A DNA stretch of 64,000 nucleotides from Collinsella sp. AF20-14LB (lineage in GTDB: Bacteria; Actinomycetota; Coriobacteriia; Coriobacteriales; Coriobacteriaceae). A model generated the notes under the pieces. That model made no database searches and was not told where the DNA came from. It saw nothing but the letters and a program-made list of their open reading frames with translations. A program made the position numbers and the translations under genes. Shown piece by piece: positions 1 to 8,780 of this stretch. The stretch is taken from assembly GCF_003459505.1 (NCBI RefSeq), contig NZ_QRWD01000004.1, forward strand, positions 94,661 through 158,660. The letters are read 5' to 3'. Each line of letters opens with the position of its first letter. Position 1 is the first letter of the stretch.

Positions 1-148
1 CCTGGATGCGGCGCGTGCGACCAATCGCGGCGGCGCTGGGCTGGGTCTCGCCATCGCCAAGGAGATTGTATGCGCGCATGGCGGCACCATCGCGTGCGAA
101 TCGACGCCCGAGCATACCGTTTTTACCATCGAGCTGCCCGCCGCGTAG
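1..148 (+). CDS. Sensor histidine kinase, C-terminal end only (partial)
   Basis: The first 49 codons are the end of a gene that begins before the window. They read as the last part of a GHKL ATPase domain: a glycine-rich G2 box (NRGGAGLGLAIAKEIV) followed by a short C-terminal strand, ending in TAG at 146-148. This identifies a membrane sensor kinase of a two-component system, but its signal cannot be known from this piece. It lies about 100 bases ahead of pstB, so it may belong to a phosphate-linked gene group; that is inference from position only. Confidence 0.8.
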   Translation, partial: LDAARATNRGGAGLGLAIAKEIVCAHGGTIACESTPEHTVFTIELPAA

Positions 149-251
149 CGTAGGCGCCCTTACAAACACCTGACAATGCGCTCACGTGCGTATGAGCCGC
201 GGTTTCTACTATCGATACTGCTGAATTGATATCGACGTGGAGGTATGCGGT

Positions 252-1127
252 ATGACGGCTGGTGTGGCTATGGAGCCCACGGAGCTCGAGGAGCTAATGG
301 AGGCGCGAGCCGAGGCTGCGCACGAGCGCGAAGTCGGAGACGCGACGCGCCCCACGGCGCAGGACCTTGCCGCCTCGCCGACGCGCATCGACGTCGAGGG
401 CCTCGATTTGTTCTATGGCGACCACCGTGCACTCAAGGACGTGTCCATCAAGATCCGCGACAAGCAGATCACCTCGTTTATCGGTCCTTCGGGCTGCGGA
501 AAGTCCACGTTGCTGCGCTGCTTTAACCGCATGAACGACGACATCAAGGATTGCCGCATCAAGGGCAAGATCGCGCTCGATGGCCAGGATATCCTGGGCG
601 ACTACGACGTCTGCCGTCTGCGCCAGCGCGTGGGCATGGTGTTCCAGCGTCCTAACCCGTTTCCCATGAGCATTTATGACAACGTCGCGTACGGCCCCCG
701 TGGCATGGGCGTGCGCGATCGCGCCGTGCTGGATGAGCTGGTCGAGGATTCCCTTCGTCGAGCCGCTCTGTGGGATGAGGTCAAGGACAAGCTCAAGGAG
801 TCGGGCCTGGGCCTTTCGGGCGGGCAGCAGCAGCGCCTGTGCATCGCCCGCGCGCTTGCCGTGCAACCCGACATCCTGCTGATGGATGAGCCCACGAGCG
901 CCCTCGACCCCGTGTCGACGCTGGTGGTGGAGCAGCTTGCCTGCGAGCTCAAGGAGACCTGCACGTTGGTGGTCGTTACGCACAATATGCAGCAGGCGGC
1001 GCGCATCTCCGACTCGGTCGCGTTTTTCTTGCTGGGCGAGCTGGTGGAGCACGCGCCCACCGCTCAGCTCTTCAAAAAACCGACCGATTCGCGCACAGCG
1101 GATTATTTGACGGGACGTTTTGGCTGA
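252..1127 (+). CDS. pstB: Phosphate ABC transporter ATP-binding protein PstB
   Basis: ATPase subunit that powers PstSCA phosphate import at the inner face of the membrane. The 291-residue product has Walker A GPSGCGKS (residues 78-85), the PstB-typical stretch [14 protein letters not shown], the ABC signature LSGGQQQR and Walker B ILLMDEP with the D-loop SALD. ATG at 252 was chosen over an upstream in-frame GTG at 237 because GGAGG at 239-243 is well spaced for it. The first 45 or so residues are an acidic, helical extension not usual in PstB. pstA is not directly upstream (a histidine kinase end is there) and phoU is not downstream, so the rest of the Pst operon must lie elsewhere or farther upstream. 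A response regulator and kinase follow. Confidence 0.93.
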   Translation: MTAGVAMEPTELEELMEARAEAAHEREVGDATRPTAQDLAASPTRIDVEGLDLFYGDHRALKDVSIKIRDKQITSFIGPSGCGKSTLLRCFNRMNDDIKDCRIKGKIALDGQDILGDYDVCRLRQRVGMVFQRPNPFPMSIYDNVAYGPRGMGVRDRAVLDELVEDSLRRAALWDEVKDKLKESGLGLSGGQQQRLCIARALAVQPDILLMDEPTSALDPVSTLVVEQLACELKETCTLVVVTHNMQQAARISDSVAFFLLGELVEHAPTAQLFKKPTDSRTADYLTGRFG

Positions 1128-1191
1128 TACCATCTCGTAAAGGTACCTTTAGGGTTAAGATGCGGTCATGCCGGCCGCAAAGGGGTTCAAC

Positions 1192-1920
1192 ATGATCTAT
1201 TACGTCGAGGACGATGACAACATCAGGGATTTGACGGTCTATGCGCTGCGCAAGCAGGGGATCGAGGCCGAGGGCTTTTCGTGCGATGGTGAGTTTAAGG
1301 CTGCTGTGGCGCGACGGGTGCCCGATGCTGTCCTGCTCGACATCATGTTGCCCGATACCGATGGCCTGGCAATTATGCGTCGCCTGCGTGCCGACCGCCT
1401 GACGGCGACGGTGCCCATCATGATGCTTACTGCCAAGGACACCGAGCTCGACAAGGTGATGGCGCTCGATGGCGGTGCCGACGATTACCTGACTAAGCCG
1501 TTTTCGCTCATGGAGCTTGCGAGCCGTTGCCGCGCACTGCTGCGTCGCGGCGGCATGGTCAAGCAGGCGAGCGATGTGCTCAGTGTGGGCGACATCGTGC
1601 TCTCGCCCAGCCATCGCGAGGTGACCGTTGCCGGCGAGCCGCTTAAGCTCACCCTGCGCGAGTTCGACCTGCTTGAGTATCTCATGCGCAAGCCCGGCGT
1701 GGTCTTTACCCGCGAGTCGTTGCTGCAGAGCGTGTGGGGCTGGGACTTCGACGGCGGTTCGCGCACCGTTGACGTGCATGTGCAGACGCTTCGCCAAAAA
1801 CTGGGCGAGCATGCCAGCGCCATCGAGACCGTGCGCGGCGTGGGCTACCGCTTGGCTGAGCCTTCTGCCGGTGATGGTGCCGAAGGTGACGACACCGCGT
1901 CCACCGCATCGGAGGAGTAA
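1192..1920 (+). CDS. OmpR/PhoB-family response regulator
   Basis: Two-component transcription factor of 242 residues. The receiver domain (about 1-115) has the acidic pair E6-D7, the phospho-acceptor D50 in LLDIMLP, T80 and K102 in YLTKPF; the OmpR-type winged helix follows (about 135-225) with the usual VDVHVQTLRQKLG recognition region. ATG at 1192 is preferred to ATG 1168 because AAAGGGG lies about 8 bases ahead and the protein then starts directly with the first beta strand. The kinase gene starts 3 bases after the stop, so the two are co-translated. Position next to pstB suggests a PhoB/PhoP role in phosphate response; this is inference. Confidence 0.9.
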   Translation: MIYYVEDDDNIRDLTVYALRKQGIEAEGFSCDGEFKAAVARRVPDAVLLDIMLPDTDGLAIMRRLRADRLTATVPIMMLTAKDTELDKVMALDGGADDYLTKPFSLMELASRCRALLRRGGMVKQASDVLSVGDIVLSPSHREVTVAGEPLKLTLREFDLLEYLMRKPGVVFTRESLLQSVWGWDFDGGSRTVDVHVQTLRQKLGEHASAIETVRGVGYRLAEPSAGDGAEGDDTASTASEE

Positions 1921-1923
1921 CCC

Positions 1924-3348
1924 GTGGTCTTCGCCCCGCAGGGAAAACAAACGCTGTCGCACCGCGTTTTTGTGACGATCTTTGTTTGCGCCATGGCGGT
2001 TATCGTGGCGTTTACGGTGCTGGGTGCGTTCTTTGTGCAAAACACCTTGGCGGATGCCACGAGTGCCAATCTGGCGCAGGAAACCGAGCTCATTGCTGCC
2101 GCCCTCGACGAGCAGCAGGAGCCCATCCCGTTCTTGCGTAGCCTCGATCGCGAGGACTTACGCATCACGCTGATTAACAAGGATGGATCGGTTGCCTACG
2201 ACAACGAGGCGTCGCCTTCCACACTGCCCAACCATGGCGATCGCCCCGAGGTCATCGAGGCCTTTGAGAGTGGTTCGGGTTCCGCGGAGCGCGCAAGCTC
2301 TACACTCGACGAGATTATGCTGTATCGCGCCGTCACCCTTGATAACGGCCAGGTCGTTCGCTTGGCGCAGGCCCAGCCTGGCGTTGCGGCGATTTTGCTG
2401 TCGATGCTGGCGCCGATGCTGCTTATCGCAGCAGCGGGTGCAGTACTCTCGTTTTTTATGGCGCGCCGTGAGTCCCGTGCCATCATCGCGCCGTTACAAG
2501 AGGTGGATTTGGATCACCCACGCCGTAGCTATGAGCACGCCTATGCCGAGATGGTTCCCATGCTTGAGCGCATCGAGTCGCAGCGCCAGGAACTCAAGCG
2601 CCAAATGGCGGTGCTAGCGGACAACGACCGTATGCGCCGCGAGTTCACGGCGAATATCACCCATGAGCTCAAGACGCCGCTTACGGCGATTTCGGGCTAT
2701 GCCGAGCTCATCGCAAATGGCATGGTCGAGGGCGAGGACGACCTGCGCAACTTTGGCGGTCGCATCTATCGTGAGGCGGGCCGCTTGGCAGCGCTTGTCA
2801 ACGACATCCTTACGCTGTCTAACTTGGACGAGGCCGAACGTGCGACTGAAGGCGAGACAGTGCCCATTGGGTCCACGGAGCCTATTGAGCTCTCGCGTGC
2901 GATCTACGCGGTTGAGCAGCGTCTTGAACAGGTCGCCCGTCAAGCGAATGTGACGATAAGTCATGAGACCAAGCCTGTGGTCATCGAAGGCGTGTCGCGC
3001 TTGATCGACGAGCTCATCTATAATCTGGCAAGCAACGCCATCCGCTACAATCGACCCGGCGGTACGGTTACGTTGCAGTGCGGCACCAACGACGAAGACC
3101 ATCCGTTCCTCGCTGTCGCCGACACGGGAATCGGTATCGCGCCTGAAGAACAGGGCAAGGTATTTGAGCGGTTCTATCGCGTGGACAAGAGTAGGTCCAA
3201 GGCACGCGGCGGAACCGGCCTGGGGCTTGCCATTGTCAAGCATGCGGCCCTGTATCATCACGCCACGCTCGATCTGTCGAGTGAGTTGGGCGTGGGAACC
3301 ACCATTACGGTGACGTTTCCCATACAGCAGGACGAGCCATTCGCATAG
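1924..3348 (+). CDS. PhoR-like sensor histidine kinase
   Basis: Membrane histidine kinase of 474 residues, partner of the preceding response regulator. Two membrane segments (about 14-36 and 155-178) enclose a sensor domain of roughly 115 residues. The HisKA box is FTANITHELKTPLTAISG with H247; the ATPase domain has N box LASNAIRYN, G1 DTGIGIAPEEQ, F box VFERFYRVD and G2 GGTGLGLAIVKH. The start is GTG at 1924, supported by GGAGGAG at the end of the regulator gene. A recognisable HAMP domain is not evident between the second membrane segment and the HisKA box. Confidence 0.9.
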   Translation: MVFAPQGKQTLSHRVFVTIFVCAMAVIVAFTVLGAFFVQNTLADATSANLAQETELIAAALDEQQEPIPFLRSLDREDLRITLINKDGSVAYDNEASPSTLPNHGDRPEVIEAFESGSGSAERASSTLDEIMLYRAVTLDNGQVVRLAQAQPGVAAILLSMLAPMLLIAAAGAVLSFFMARRESRAIIAPLQEVDLDHPRRSYEHAYAEMVPMLERIESQRQELKRQMAVLADNDRMRREFTANITHELKTPLTAISGYAELIANGMVEGEDDLRNFGGRIYREAGRLAALVNDILTLSNLDEAERATEGETVPIGSTEPIELSRAIYAVEQRLEQVARQANVTISHETKPVVIEGVSRLIDELIYNLASNAIRYNRPGGTVTLQCGTNDEDHPFLAVADTGIGIAPEEQGKVFERFYRVDKSRSKARGGTGLGLAIVKHAALYHHATLDLSSELGVGTTITVTFPIQQDEPFA

Positions 3349-3373
3349 CGATACAACATAGATATTGATGTAG

Positions 3374-3406
3374 ACGCCGCATTTGACTTTCGGGTGCGGC
3401 GTTGTT
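3374..3406 (+). terminator. Terminator after the phoR-like gene
   Basis: ACGCCGCA (3374-3381) pairs with TGCGGCGT (3395-3402) around a 13-base loop and is followed by a mixed T-rich run. It closes the pstB/two-component group. Confidence 0.6.
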
Positions 3407-3543
3407 GCGCAATTTTACGATTGCTTCCGACATTTTTACAGGAGAGCCTGTTTCTTATGTATAGAGTTTGGTCTCGGTAAAAAGATGCGATAACATACGG
3501 ACAGTTTTGTCAATCCGAACTGGGGAAATGAAAGGCAAGCTGC

Positions 3544-4200
3544 ATGACCCTTCTCGAACTGTTCCAGCTGCTGAAGAAGCACCTCAAGCTGGTCATCACC
3601 CTTCCGGTGGTCTGCGCGATCGCCATGGGCATCGTGTCCTTCGTTGCGATGGACAACACCTATACCGCGACGACGAGCATGTACATTCTCGCCAAGACCG
3701 ACGATAGCGGTCAGATGAGCTACAACGATCTCTCGGCGAGCCAGATGCTTTCCAACGATATCGCCACGCTGCTGGATAGTGATAGCGTTAAGAGCGGCGC
3801 CGCCAAAGAACTGGGCCTCACCGATCTGGATGACTACAAGGTGTCTGTTTCCTCCGAGACCACCACGCGTGTCATTACGCTTTCGGTTACCGGCACCGAT
3901 GCCAAGGAGACGGCTGAGGTCGCAAAGGCCATTGCCAGCTCGGTGAGTACGGTCGCTCAGAACGTCGGCGCTGCCCAGAGCATCAACGTTATCGACGAGG
4001 CTAAGACCCCCGAAGCCCCCAGCGGCCCCAAGCGCACGCTGTATATTGCCGTCGCGTTCCTCGCCGGTATCTTTATCGCAGTTGCCTATGTCGTTTTGGC
4101 AGACATGCTCAATACCCGCATCCGCGGTGCCGAAGAGGCAGAAGAGCTCCTGGGTATTCCCGTTGTTGGCCGAATTCCGGCTATGAAAGGTGGTAAATAG
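3544..4200 (+). CDS. Wzz/YveK-type polysaccharide chain-length and kinase-adaptor protein
   Basis: Membrane protein of 218 residues of the polysaccharide co-polymerase type that activates bacterial tyrosine kinases and sets chain length of surface polysaccharides. It has a first membrane helix (about 17-36), an extracytoplasmic alpha/beta region and a second helix (about 166-187), then a short cytoplasmic tail ending in LLGIPVVGRIPAMKGGK, the part that usually touches the kinase. The kinase gene begins 2 bases after the stop. No glycosyltransferase, flippase or polymerase gene follows, so this three-gene set stands apart from its likely target pathway. Confidence 0.85.
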   Translation: MTLLELFQLLKKHLKLVITLPVVCAIAMGIVSFVAMDNTYTATTSMYILAKTDDSGQMSYNDLSASQMLSNDIATLLDSDSVKSGAAKELGLTDLDDYKVSVSSETTTRVITLSVTGTDAKETAEVAKAIASSVSTVAQNVGAAQSINVIDEAKTPEAPSGPKRTLYIAVAFLAGIFIAVAYVVLADMLNTRIRGAEEAEELLGIPVVGRIPAMKGGK

Positions 4201-4202
4201 GC

Positions 4203-4940
4203 ATGGCTAAGGCAAAGAACACCGATAAGCTCGTTGTGCAGAATGCCGCCAAGACCCTTCTGGCCAACATCCGCTTTGCGAGCGTGGACGACCCCATTCG
4301 CACCATCACCGTTACCTCCTCGATTCCCAACGAGGGCAAGTCTACGGTTTCCATTAACCTTGCTCAGGCAATCGCCACGAGCGGCAAGTCCGTGCTCCTG
4401 GTCGAGGCCGATATGCGCCGCAGGTCCCTTTCCGATATGCTCGGCGTTCGTTCGCGCGGCGGACTCTATGCAGTCCTGTCCGAGCAGGTTTCTATCGACC
4501 AGGCGATTGTCGAGACAGGTCAGAAGAATTTCTACTTCCTCGATGCCGAGCCGCATATTCCCAATCCTGCCGACATCATCGTCTCCCATCGCTTTGCCAA
4601 GCTGGTCAAGGCACTGTCTGCTAAGTTCCAGTACGTCATCTTCGATGCTCCTCCGGTCGGCACCTTCATCGATGCTGCCGAGATTGCCAGCCTGACCGAC
4701 GGCGCGCTGTTCGTGGTGCGCGAGGACTTTACCAAGCGCGAAGAGGCGCTCAACGCTATCGCCCAGCTTAAGAAGTCCGAGAAGGTCAAGCTCATCGGTA
4801 CCGTCATGAATTACTGTGAGACCGAGACCAGCGAGTACTACTATTCTTACTACACCAAGGACGGTAAGAAGGTTAAGAAGGGCTCCGACGATCAGGGCAC
4901 TTCCAAAAAGGGCATCTTCACCAACCGAGCAAACGTTTAG
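4203..4940 (+). CDS. CpsD/CapB-type bacterial tyrosine kinase
   Basis: Cytoplasmic BY-kinase of 245 residues that autophosphorylates on a C-terminal tyrosine cluster when bound to the Wzz-like adaptor. Visible are Walker A (IPNEGKST, 41-48), Walker A-prime (VLLVEADMRRRS), Walker B (VIFDAPPVGTFIDA) and the C-terminal cluster EYYYSYYTKDGKK, followed by a lysine-rich tail. This is the split Gram-positive arrangement (adaptor and kinase as separate genes). The phosphatase gene follows 17 bases later, giving the full phospho-regulatory set in one transcript. Confidence 0.9.
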   Translation: MAKAKNTDKLVVQNAAKTLLANIRFASVDDPIRTITVTSSIPNEGKSTVSINLAQAIATSGKSVLLVEADMRRRSLSDMLGVRSRGGLYAVLSEQVSIDQAIVETGQKNFYFLDAEPHIPNPADIIVSHRFAKLVKALSAKFQYVIFDAPPVGTFIDAAEIASLTDGALFVVREDFTKREEALNAIAQLKKSEKVKLIGTVMNYCETETSEYYYSYYTKDGKKVKKGSDDQGTSKKGIFTNRANV

Positions 4941-4957
4941 TTGATTAAGGCTGACCT

Positions 4958-5608
4958 ATGCGTGACATTCATTGCCATATCTTGCCGGGTGTAGACGACG
5001 GCGCCGCCGATCTCGAAGAGAGCTTGGCGATGCTCGAGGCTGCCAAGCGGGCCGGTGTAACCAGAATCGTTTGCACTCCTCACTGCCGTGATCCCTATTT
5101 TGATTACGACAAGATGTGGGATGCCTTTGAGCTGCTGCGCGATAACGCTGACGGTTTTCCGCTCCAGATGGGCTTCGAGGTCAACCATCGAAAGCTCGTT
5201 GAGCTTGGTATCGATGCCGCGGATCACTTGCATTTCGATGGGACCAACGAGTTTCTGCTCGAGCTTTCGACGCATGCCGATGCGTATGCGTTTAGAGAGT
5301 ACGAGAACACGATTTACGATTTGCAGTGCCGTGGCTACCAGGTGATCATCGCTCATCCTGAGCGCTATCGTGCGGTTCAAAAGGATGTAAGCGTGGCGGA
5401 GCGCCTGGTCGATATGGGCTGCAAGCTGCAGGCTTCGGCGGACTTTATTGCCGGCGGTCGCTTTGGTCGCGAGAAAAAGCCGGCACAGCGCCTGTTCGAT
5501 CAGAACCTGTACAGCTTCATCGCGAGCGATGCCCATAACGTGGGTCATTACGACTGCCTGGCGAAGGCTCGCGCGAAGTTTAGCGTGCGCGGAGCTCATT
5601 TTCGCTAA
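4958..5608 (+). CDS. CpsB/YwqE-type PHP tyrosine-protein phosphatase
   Basis: Metal-dependent phosphatase expected to remove phosphate from the tyrosine cluster of the preceding kinase. The 216-residue protein begins with the PHP metal-binding motif DIHCHILPGVDDGA, then TPHCRDPYF, an internal GFEVNHRK, IIAHPERYR and the late ASDAHN motif. Family members are commonly around 240-255 residues; this one ends about 20-30 residues earlier, shortly after ASDAHN, so the last helix may be shortened. Operon position directly behind the kinase supports the role. Confidence 0.88.
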   Translation: MRDIHCHILPGVDDGAADLEESLAMLEAAKRAGVTRIVCTPHCRDPYFDYDKMWDAFELLRDNADGFPLQMGFEVNHRKLVELGIDAADHLHFDGTNEFLLELSTHADAYAFREYENTIYDLQCRGYQVIIAHPERYRAVQKDVSVAERLVDMGCKLQASADFIAGGRFGREKKPAQRLFDQNLYSFIASDAHNVGHYDCLAKARAKFSVRGAHFR

Positions 5609-5647
5609 AATCTGTCCCTAACGTTCGCATTGAATGAAAGGGCAGCC

Positions 5648-6148
5648 ATGGATATCCAACTTAAGACGGGATGCTTTGATGACGCGGCGTTGGTGCGCCG
5701 CGTCGTTTTTATGGACGAGCAGGGCTACGAGAACGAGTTTGACGCTATCGACGAGGATCCGAACTGCATTCATGTGACGCTCTATGTAGACGGCGAGCTT
5801 GCCGGTTGCTCGCGCGTGTTTCCCGAAGAGCTTGAGCGTGCGGCTGACGCGGAGGCTCCGGTGTCGCCGGCGTGCGACTTGGACGAAGGCGTCGCGGCGG
5901 GGGAGACCTACATTATGGGGCGCGTGGCTGTGCTGCCGAGCATGCGCCGTCGCGGTCTGGCGAGCAAGATTGTCGAGGCCAGTGATACGTGCGCGCGTGA
6001 TGCCGGCGCCAAGCTCATTAAGCTGCATGCGCAGGAATACGTGCTGCCGCTCTATGCCAAGGCGGGCTACACGCAGATTGCCCCGGTGGACTACGAAGAC
6101 GAGGGCCAGCCCCATGCTTGGATGGCCAAGCGCGTAGATGGCAGATAG
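5648..6148 (+). CDS. GNAT-family N-acetyltransferase
   Basis: Small acetyltransferase of 166 residues with the acetyl-CoA binding strand and loop GRVAVLPSMRRRGLASKIVE and a C-terminal HAQEYVLPLYAKAGY strand-helix typical of ElaA/YjcF-like GNAT proteins. ATG at 5648 fits GAAAGGG at 5636-5642; an upstream TTG (5630) has no site. The substrate is not evident. It sits alone between the polysaccharide control genes and htpG. Confidence 0.82.
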   Translation: MDIQLKTGCFDDAALVRRVVFMDEQGYENEFDAIDEDPNCIHVTLYVDGELAGCSRVFPEELERAADAEAPVSPACDLDEGVAAGETYIMGRVAVLPSMRRRGLASKIVEASDTCARDAGAKLIKLHAQEYVLPLYAKAGYTQIAPVDYEDEGQPHAWMAKRVDGR

Positions 6149-6258
6149 GGACGTTCCTTTCCTGCCGGCAGTCGGGGACACTCCTTGGCAATTGGCGTAT
6201 CAGAGCGTTTGGACATACAGTTTTTCGATTCCGTATGTATATATGCGCGCTAATGGGT

Positions 6259-6320
6259 TATAAAATCTAAGTCTGGACATAGCAGGTCTGCGATGCGGCT
6301 CGGGCAACCGGGCCGTTTTT
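6259..6320 (+). promoter_or_regulatory. htpG promoter region with leader hairpin
   Basis: A TATAAA-like -10 (6259-6264) is followed by a compact hairpin: CGGCTCGG (6296-6303), GCAA tetraloop, CCGGGCCG (6308-6315) and TTTTT (6316-6320), about 30 bases before the htpG start. This has the form of an intrinsic terminator inside the leader. No clear -35 and no CIRCE element was found. A role as attenuator is inference; the hairpin could also end upstream transcription. Confidence 0.45.
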
Positions 6321-6350
6321 GCGGACGGGGGTAGCGCGAAAGGACTGCAC

Positions 6351-8375
6351 ATGCGTCAATTTAAGACCGAGAGCAAAAAACTGCTCGACCTCATGATCAA
6401 CTCCATCTACACCAATAAGGAAATCTTCCTGCGCGAGCTTATCTCTAATGCGAGTGACGCCGTCGACAAGCTCAACTTTAAGAGCCTGCAGGACCCGAGT
6501 GTCAAGCTCGACCAGGGCGACCTGGCTATTCGCGTCTCTTTTGATAAAGACGCCCGCACCATTACCATCTCGGATAACGGCATTGGCATGACCGCCGAGG
6601 AGCTCGAGCGCAATCTGGGCACCATCGCCCATTCCGGCTCCGAGGAGTTTAAGACCGAGAACGCCGAGCAACAGGGCTCCGATGTCGACATCATCGGCCA
6701 GTTTGGCGTGGGCTTCTACTCCGCCTTTATGGTCGCCAGCCACGTGAAGGTCGTCAGCCGCGCTTATGGCGAGGACACCGCCCACGTTTGGGAGTCCGAC
6801 GGTCTTGAGGGCTACACCATCGAGGATGGCGAGCGTGCTGAGCACGGTACCGATGTCATCCTGACGCTGCGCGAGAACGAGAAGCTCGACGCCGATGGCG
6901 AGGCCGAGACCTACGATCGCTTCCTGACCGAGTGGGGCCTCAAGAGCCTGATTCAGCAGTACAGCAACTATGTGCGCTACCCGATTCAGATGATGGTGAC
7001 CAAGAGCCGCCAGAAGCCCAAGCCCGAGGACGCTGGTGACGACTACAAGCCCGAGTACGAGGACTATCAGGGGCTCGAGACCGTCAACTCCATGACGCCG
7101 ATCTGGAAAAAGCGTAGCTCCGACGTTGAGCAGAAGGACTACGACGAGTTCTACAAGTCCACGTTCCACGACTTTGATGACCCCGCGCGCACCATTAGCT
7201 TCCATGCCGAGGGCACGCTCGAGTACGACGCCCTGCTGTTTGTGCCGGGCCGCGCCCCGTTCGATCTGTACAGCAAGGACTACGAGAAGGGCCTGGCGCT
7301 CTACAGCTCCAACGTGTTGATTATGGAGAAGTGCGACGACCTGCTGCCCGATTACTACAACTTCGTGCGCGGTGTCGTTGATTCCGCCGACGTGTCGCTC
7401 AACATCTCGCGCGAGACGCTGCAGCAGAACCGACAGCTCAAGGCAATCGCCAAGCGCGTGGAGAAGAAAATTACCGCCGATCTTGAGGATATGCGCGACA
7501 ACGACCGCGAGGCATATGAGAAGTTCTTTGAGAACTTTGGTCGCGGTCTTAAGTACGGTATCTACTCGAGCTACGGCATGAAGGCCGACGAGCTCGCCGA
7601 CTTGCTGCTGTTCTGGTCTGCCAAGGAGCAGAAGATGATCACGCTGGCCGAGTATGCCAAGGGCATGCCCGAGGGCCAGAAGGCCATCTACTACGCCGCC
7701 GGCGATTCGCGCGAGCGCCTGGCCAAGATGCCCGTCGTGAAGAGCGTGCTCGACCGCGGCTACGATGTACTGCTGCTGACGCAGGACGTGGATGAGTTCA
7801 CCTTCCAGGCCATGCGTGAGTACGTGGCTGCCGATATGCCTAAGGTCTACGAGGATGACGCTGCTCGCGAGGCTGCTGAGAAGGCAGTTGCCGATGGCGC
7901 TGAGCCTGAGGTCGAGGATCGTCACCTGGAGCTTAAGAACGTCGCGACCGGCGATCTTGACTTGGCGACCGATGACGAGAAGAAGGAGGCCGAGGACGCC
8001 ACCAAGGAGAACGAGGACTTCTTTAACGCCATGAAGGAGGCGCTCGGCGACAAGGTCGAGAAGGTTGCCGTCTCTGCGCGTCTGACTGACGCTCCCGCCT
8101 GCATCACCACCGAGGGTCCGCTTTCGCTCGAGATGGAGAAAGTGCTTCAGAAGGGCCCCGAGGGCGCGCCCGACGGCATGCCTAAGAGCCAGCGCGTGCT
8201 CGAGCTCAACGCCAAGCACCCGGTCTTCGCCAAGCTCGTCGCTGCCCAGAAGGCGGGCGACGCCGACAAGATCAAGCAGTACTCCGGCTTGCTCTACGAC
8301 CAGGCCCTGCTCGTCGAGGGCATCCTCCCCGAGGACCCCGTAGCCTTCGCCGCGGCTATTTGCGAGCTTATGTAA
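6351..8375 (+). CDS. htpG: Chaperone HtpG (Hsp90)
   Basis: ATP-dependent molecular chaperone of the cytosol, 674 residues. N-terminal GHKL ATPase motifs are clear: LRELISNASDAVDK, ISDNGIGM and a lid with GTIAHSGSEEF and GQFGVGFYSAFMV. The middle domain carries the Hsp90 motif VDSADVSLNISRETLQQ with the catalytic arginine, and the C-terminal dimerisation part ends in EDPVAFAAAICELM. It is about 50 residues longer than the E. coli protein; the extra sequence is charged and lies in the late middle and C-terminal region. AAAGGA precedes the ATG. It appears monocistronic, flanked by structured intergenic elements. Confidence 0.96.
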   Translation: MRQFKTESKKLLDLMINSIYTNKEIFLRELISNASDAVDKLNFKSLQDPSVKLDQGDLAIRVSFDKDARTITISDNGIGMTAEELERNLGTIAHSGSEEFKTENAEQQGSDVDIIGQFGVGFYSAFMVASHVKVVSRAYGEDTAHVWESDGLEGYTIEDGERAEHGTDVILTLRENEKLDADGEAETYDRFLTEWGLKSLIQQYSNYVRYPIQMMVTKSRQKPKPEDAGDDYKPEYEDYQGLETVNSMTPIWKKRSSDVEQKDYDEFYKSTFHDFDDPARTISFHAEGTLEYDALLFVPGRAPFDLYSKDYEKGLALYSSNVLIMEKCDDLLPDYYNFVRGVVDSADVSLNISRETLQQNRQLKAIAKRVEKKITADLEDMRDNDREAYEKFFENFGRGLKYGIYSSYGMKADELADLLLFWSAKEQKMITLAEYAKGMPEGQKAIYYAAGDSRERLAKMPVVKSVLDRGYDVLLLTQDVDEFTFQAMREYVAADMPKVYEDDAAREAAEKAVADGAEPEVEDRHLELKNVATGDLDLATDDEKKEAEDATKENEDFFNAMKEALGDKVEKVAVSARLTDAPACITTEGPLSLEMEKVLQKGPEGAPDGMPKSQRVLELNAKHPVFAKLVAAQKAGDADKIKQYSGLLYDQALLVEGILPEDPVAFAAAICELM

Positions 8376-8381
8376 CTAGGG

Positions 8382-8410
8382 GGTTACGCGGTTCTACGAA
8401 CCGCGTAACC
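8382..8410 (+). repeat. Perfect 13-bp inverted repeat after htpG
   Basis: GGTTACGCGGTTC (8382-8394) and GAACCGCGTAACC (8398-8410) form a perfect stem with a 3-base loop, starting 6 bases after the htpG stop. There is no T run behind it. It may stabilise the 3-prime end or act together with the larger hairpin that follows. Confidence 0.75.
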
Positions 8411-8414
8411 ACTC

Positions 8415-8526
8415 GACGCTGCAAACGCCCCTAAGCGGCAGTCTGACGTTCAATCGTCGGTCGCGTACCGAAGTACGCTTCCCTCCTCTTTCACGTCACC
8501 TTGCTCGCTTAGGGGCGTTTTCGCTG
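8415..8526 (+). repeat. Structured intergenic element, family B, copy 1
   Basis: Flank GACGCTGC (8415-8422), outer stem of 15 perfect pairs (8423-8437 with 8506-8520), middle stem TGACGT/ACGTCA (8444-8449 with 8493-8498) and an apical hairpin GCGTAC-CGAA-GTACGC (8463-8478) followed by CCCTCCTCTTTC. The downstream arm ends in TTTTCGCTG. The apical part recurs at 63594-63630 under unrelated outer stems. Position at a gene end suggests a terminator or RNA-processing role; function is unknown. Confidence 0.7.
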
Positions 8527-8562
8527 ACTTATGCTCAACCTGCGACGCTTTCGTGGCCCAAA

Positions 8563-8620
8563 GTAGTCATTGGGGACGTTCTTGTTCGACTAGTCGTTTA
8601 AGAACGTCCCCAATGACTAC
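8563..8620. repeat. Perfect 21-bp palindrome with GGGGAC core
   Basis: Positions 8563-8583 are the exact reverse complement of 8600-8620; the 16-base loop holds the smaller palindrome CGACTAGTCG. The stem contains GGGGACGTTCTT. Several other intergenic regions of the window hold hairpins with GGGGAC or GGGGC arms. The rest of the interval 8376-8780 holds no gene that I can support. Confidence 0.75.
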
Positions 8621-8688
8621 CCGATGACTATTCGGATTGCTAATTTGTGCGGGTTGTGGTTTTGTGACCTGCTGAAATTTAAGATACT

Positions 8689-8724
8689 GTACAACTGTAC
8701 GTTAACTCATCTTCGTAGTATATT
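8689..8724 (+). promoter_or_regulatory. Candidate promoter and palindromic operator for the YhgE/Pip genes
   Basis: The palindrome GTACAACTGTAC (8689-8700) ends 18 bases before a TATATT -10 candidate (8719-8724), so it covers the expected -35 position. Such a layout is usual for TetR-type repression. No regulator gene is adjacent. Confidence 0.35.
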
Positions 8725-8780
8725 GCTACCCGCAAAACTCAGCACCATTGTGCCGTGAGGCACTAAAGCGCCTACGTACA

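Noticed and set aside
6267..8219. Long minus-strand frame opposite htpG (650 codons)
   Set aside because: High-GC antisense shadow of a well conserved chaperone gene; no domain or ribosome site.
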